Assembly: GCA_946481495.1 (NCBI GenBank) | Contig: CAMLNW010000008.1 | Coordinates: 1 to 23,050 of the forward strand | Source: an uncultured Actinomycetes bacterium | GTDB taxonomy: Bacteria; Actinomycetota; Thermoleophilia; Solirubrobacterales; Thermoleophilaceae | DNA length: 23,050 nt | Direction: 5' to 3' | Shown here: positions 22,526-23,050 of the stretch, piece by piece | How the letters are laid out: each line of letters opens with the position of its first letter | Numbering within the stretch: position 1 is the stretch's first letter | Made by a program: the position numbers and the translations under genes | The notes under the pieces: model-generated | Seen by the model: only the letters and a program-made list of their open reading frames with translations | Told to the model about the DNA's origin: nothing | Database searches by the model: none

Positions 22526-23050
22526 GCGCCGACCTCCGCCATGATCGCGCCCGGGCCCTCCTCGGTCTTGCCAAGGCCCTCGGACTCGGCCCCGACCAGG
22601 ATCGAGATCTTGCCGAGGTGTTGGTTGTCGCGCATCTGCTGGTGAGCCTCGGCGACACCGTCGAAGCCGAAGGTCTTCCACAGCACCGGACGGATCTGGC
22701 CCGACTCGATCAGCGCGTTGGCCTTCGTGCACTCCCAGGCGTTGGCGAAGTGCGAGCCGATGATCTCCTTCTGCTTCATCCACAGGTAGCGGACGTCGAA
22801 GTCGAGGTTGAAGCCCGTCGTGCCGGCACAGATCACGACCTTGCCGAACGGCTTGACCGTCAGCACCGAGGTCGGGAAGGTCGCCTTGCCGACGTGCTCG
22901 AAGACGATGTCGGGCGCGTCGCCGAGGATCTCCTTCACGCGCTTGCCGAAGGCGCGCGAGACCTTGAAGCGCTCCTTCTCCTCGTCGGCCGATTCCTTGC
23001 CGGTCCGCATCATCCCCTTGAACTCATTGCGGTCGATGTAGTCGGCGGCG
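22522..23050 (-). CDS. ccr: Crotonyl-CoA carboxylase/reductase, C-terminus only
   Basis: The visible 175 residues are the C-terminal part of Ccr, a zinc-independent medium-chain dehydrogenase that reductively carboxylates crotonyl-CoA to ethylmalonyl-CoA with NADPH. IDRNEFKGMMRTG, IVFEHVGKATFPTSVLTVKPFG, VICAGTTGFNLDFDVRYLWMKQKEIIGSHFANAWE and GQIRPVLWKTFGFDGVAEAHQQMRDNQHLGKISILVG are all typical. The His in GSHFANA is at the position of the CO2-binding His known for this family. The gene continues beyond the right edge. It enters in the same direction as ecm and is separated from it by the clpS and secreted-protein genes. Ccr makes the substrate of Ecm, so the two genes belong to the ethylmalonyl-CoA pathway. 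Confidence 0.95.
   Translation of the reverse strand, partial: AADYIDRNEFKGMMRTGKESADEEKERFKVSRAFGKRVKEILGDAPDIVFEHVGKATFPTSVLTVKPFGKVVICAGTTGFNLDFDVRYLWMKQKEIIGSHFANAWECTKANALIESGQIRPVLWKTFGFDGVAEAHQQMRDNQHLGKISILVGAESEGLGKTEEGPGAIMAEVGA
22532..22537 (-). promoter_or_regulatory. Strong Shine-Dalgarno inside ccr for the coupled gene
   Basis: GGAGGT on the minus strand, six bases before GTG 22525, within the last codons of ccr. It decides the start of the 118-residue protein. Confidence 0.7.

Noticed and set aside
1..23050. CRISPR arrays, tRNA genes, insertion sequences, attachment sites
   Set aside because: No regularly spaced repeats, cloverleaf-type elements, transposases or flanking direct repeats were seen by eye.

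Overview
This is a very GC-rich window with strong G/C bias at third codon positions. Long spurious reading frames lie antisense to almost every gene. The gene mix (secreted right-handed beta-helix proteins, an LPFTG surface protein with a sortase, an ethylmalonyl-CoA-type mutase with MeaB, an actinobacterial-style ClpS) suggests a high-GC actinobacterium, perhaps of the Thermoleophilia/Solirubrobacterales type. The taxonomic guess is inference only; there is no rRNA or tRNA to test it. No stretch over about 300 bases lacks a gene. The longest gaps are about 205 bases (9164-9368) and 87 bases (13333-13419 and 6790-6876). I saw no CRISPR array, insertion sequence or tRNA.

Region 1 (1-8771) is a surface-polysaccharide locus. 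On the minus strand, a LegB-like 4,6-dehydratase, a polysaccharide-deacetylase-like protein, two GT4 glycosyltransferases and a second sugar-nucleotide epimerase follow each other with gaps of about 6-12 bases, so they form one tight operon that runs off the left edge. Upstream of them on the same strand are two tandem paralogous secreted beta-helix proteins. A divergent NodB-type polysaccharide deacetylase starts only 29 bases from the second of these.

Region 2 (8795-14195, minus strand) continues the cell-surface theme: a sortase, a sugar nucleotidyltransferase, a DegT-family sugar aminotransferase, an O-antigen-ligase/polymerase-type membrane protein with a TPR-like tail, and a small LPFTG-anchored surface protein. 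A strong hairpin at 8795-8826 separates it from the convergent deacetylase. Together regions 1 and 2 can make nucleotide sugars (including an amino sugar), assemble a glycan, polymerise or ligate it, trim acetyl groups and display protein on the wall.

Region 3 (14194-17170) has two convergent CelD/BioF2-type GNAT acyltransferases, a CxxC protein of unknown function and a 51-residue two-helix membrane protein.

Region 4 (17167-23050) is metabolic. It has a B12-dependent mutase whose motifs match ethylmalonyl-CoA mutase rather than methylmalonyl-CoA mutase, its MeaB GTPase chaperone, a divergent metallo-beta-lactamase-fold hydrolase coupled to clpS, and, entering from the right edge, the C-terminal third of crotonyl-CoA carboxylase/reductase (ccr) followed by two small genes. 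Ccr and Ecm catalyse linked steps of the ethylmalonyl-CoA pathway, so the organism probably assimilates acetyl-CoA (or makes ethylmalonyl-CoA) this way.

Gene packing is extreme. There are four-base or similar start/stop overlaps at 16384-16387, 17167-17170, 21080-21083 and 22522-22525. One divergent pair may share a CATG start site (14193-14196) and one convergent pair shares a CTAG stop site (21364-21367). Several starts lack a Shine-Dalgarno sequence but have a TANNNT-like hexamer 6-9 bases upstream, which suggests leaderless mRNAs.
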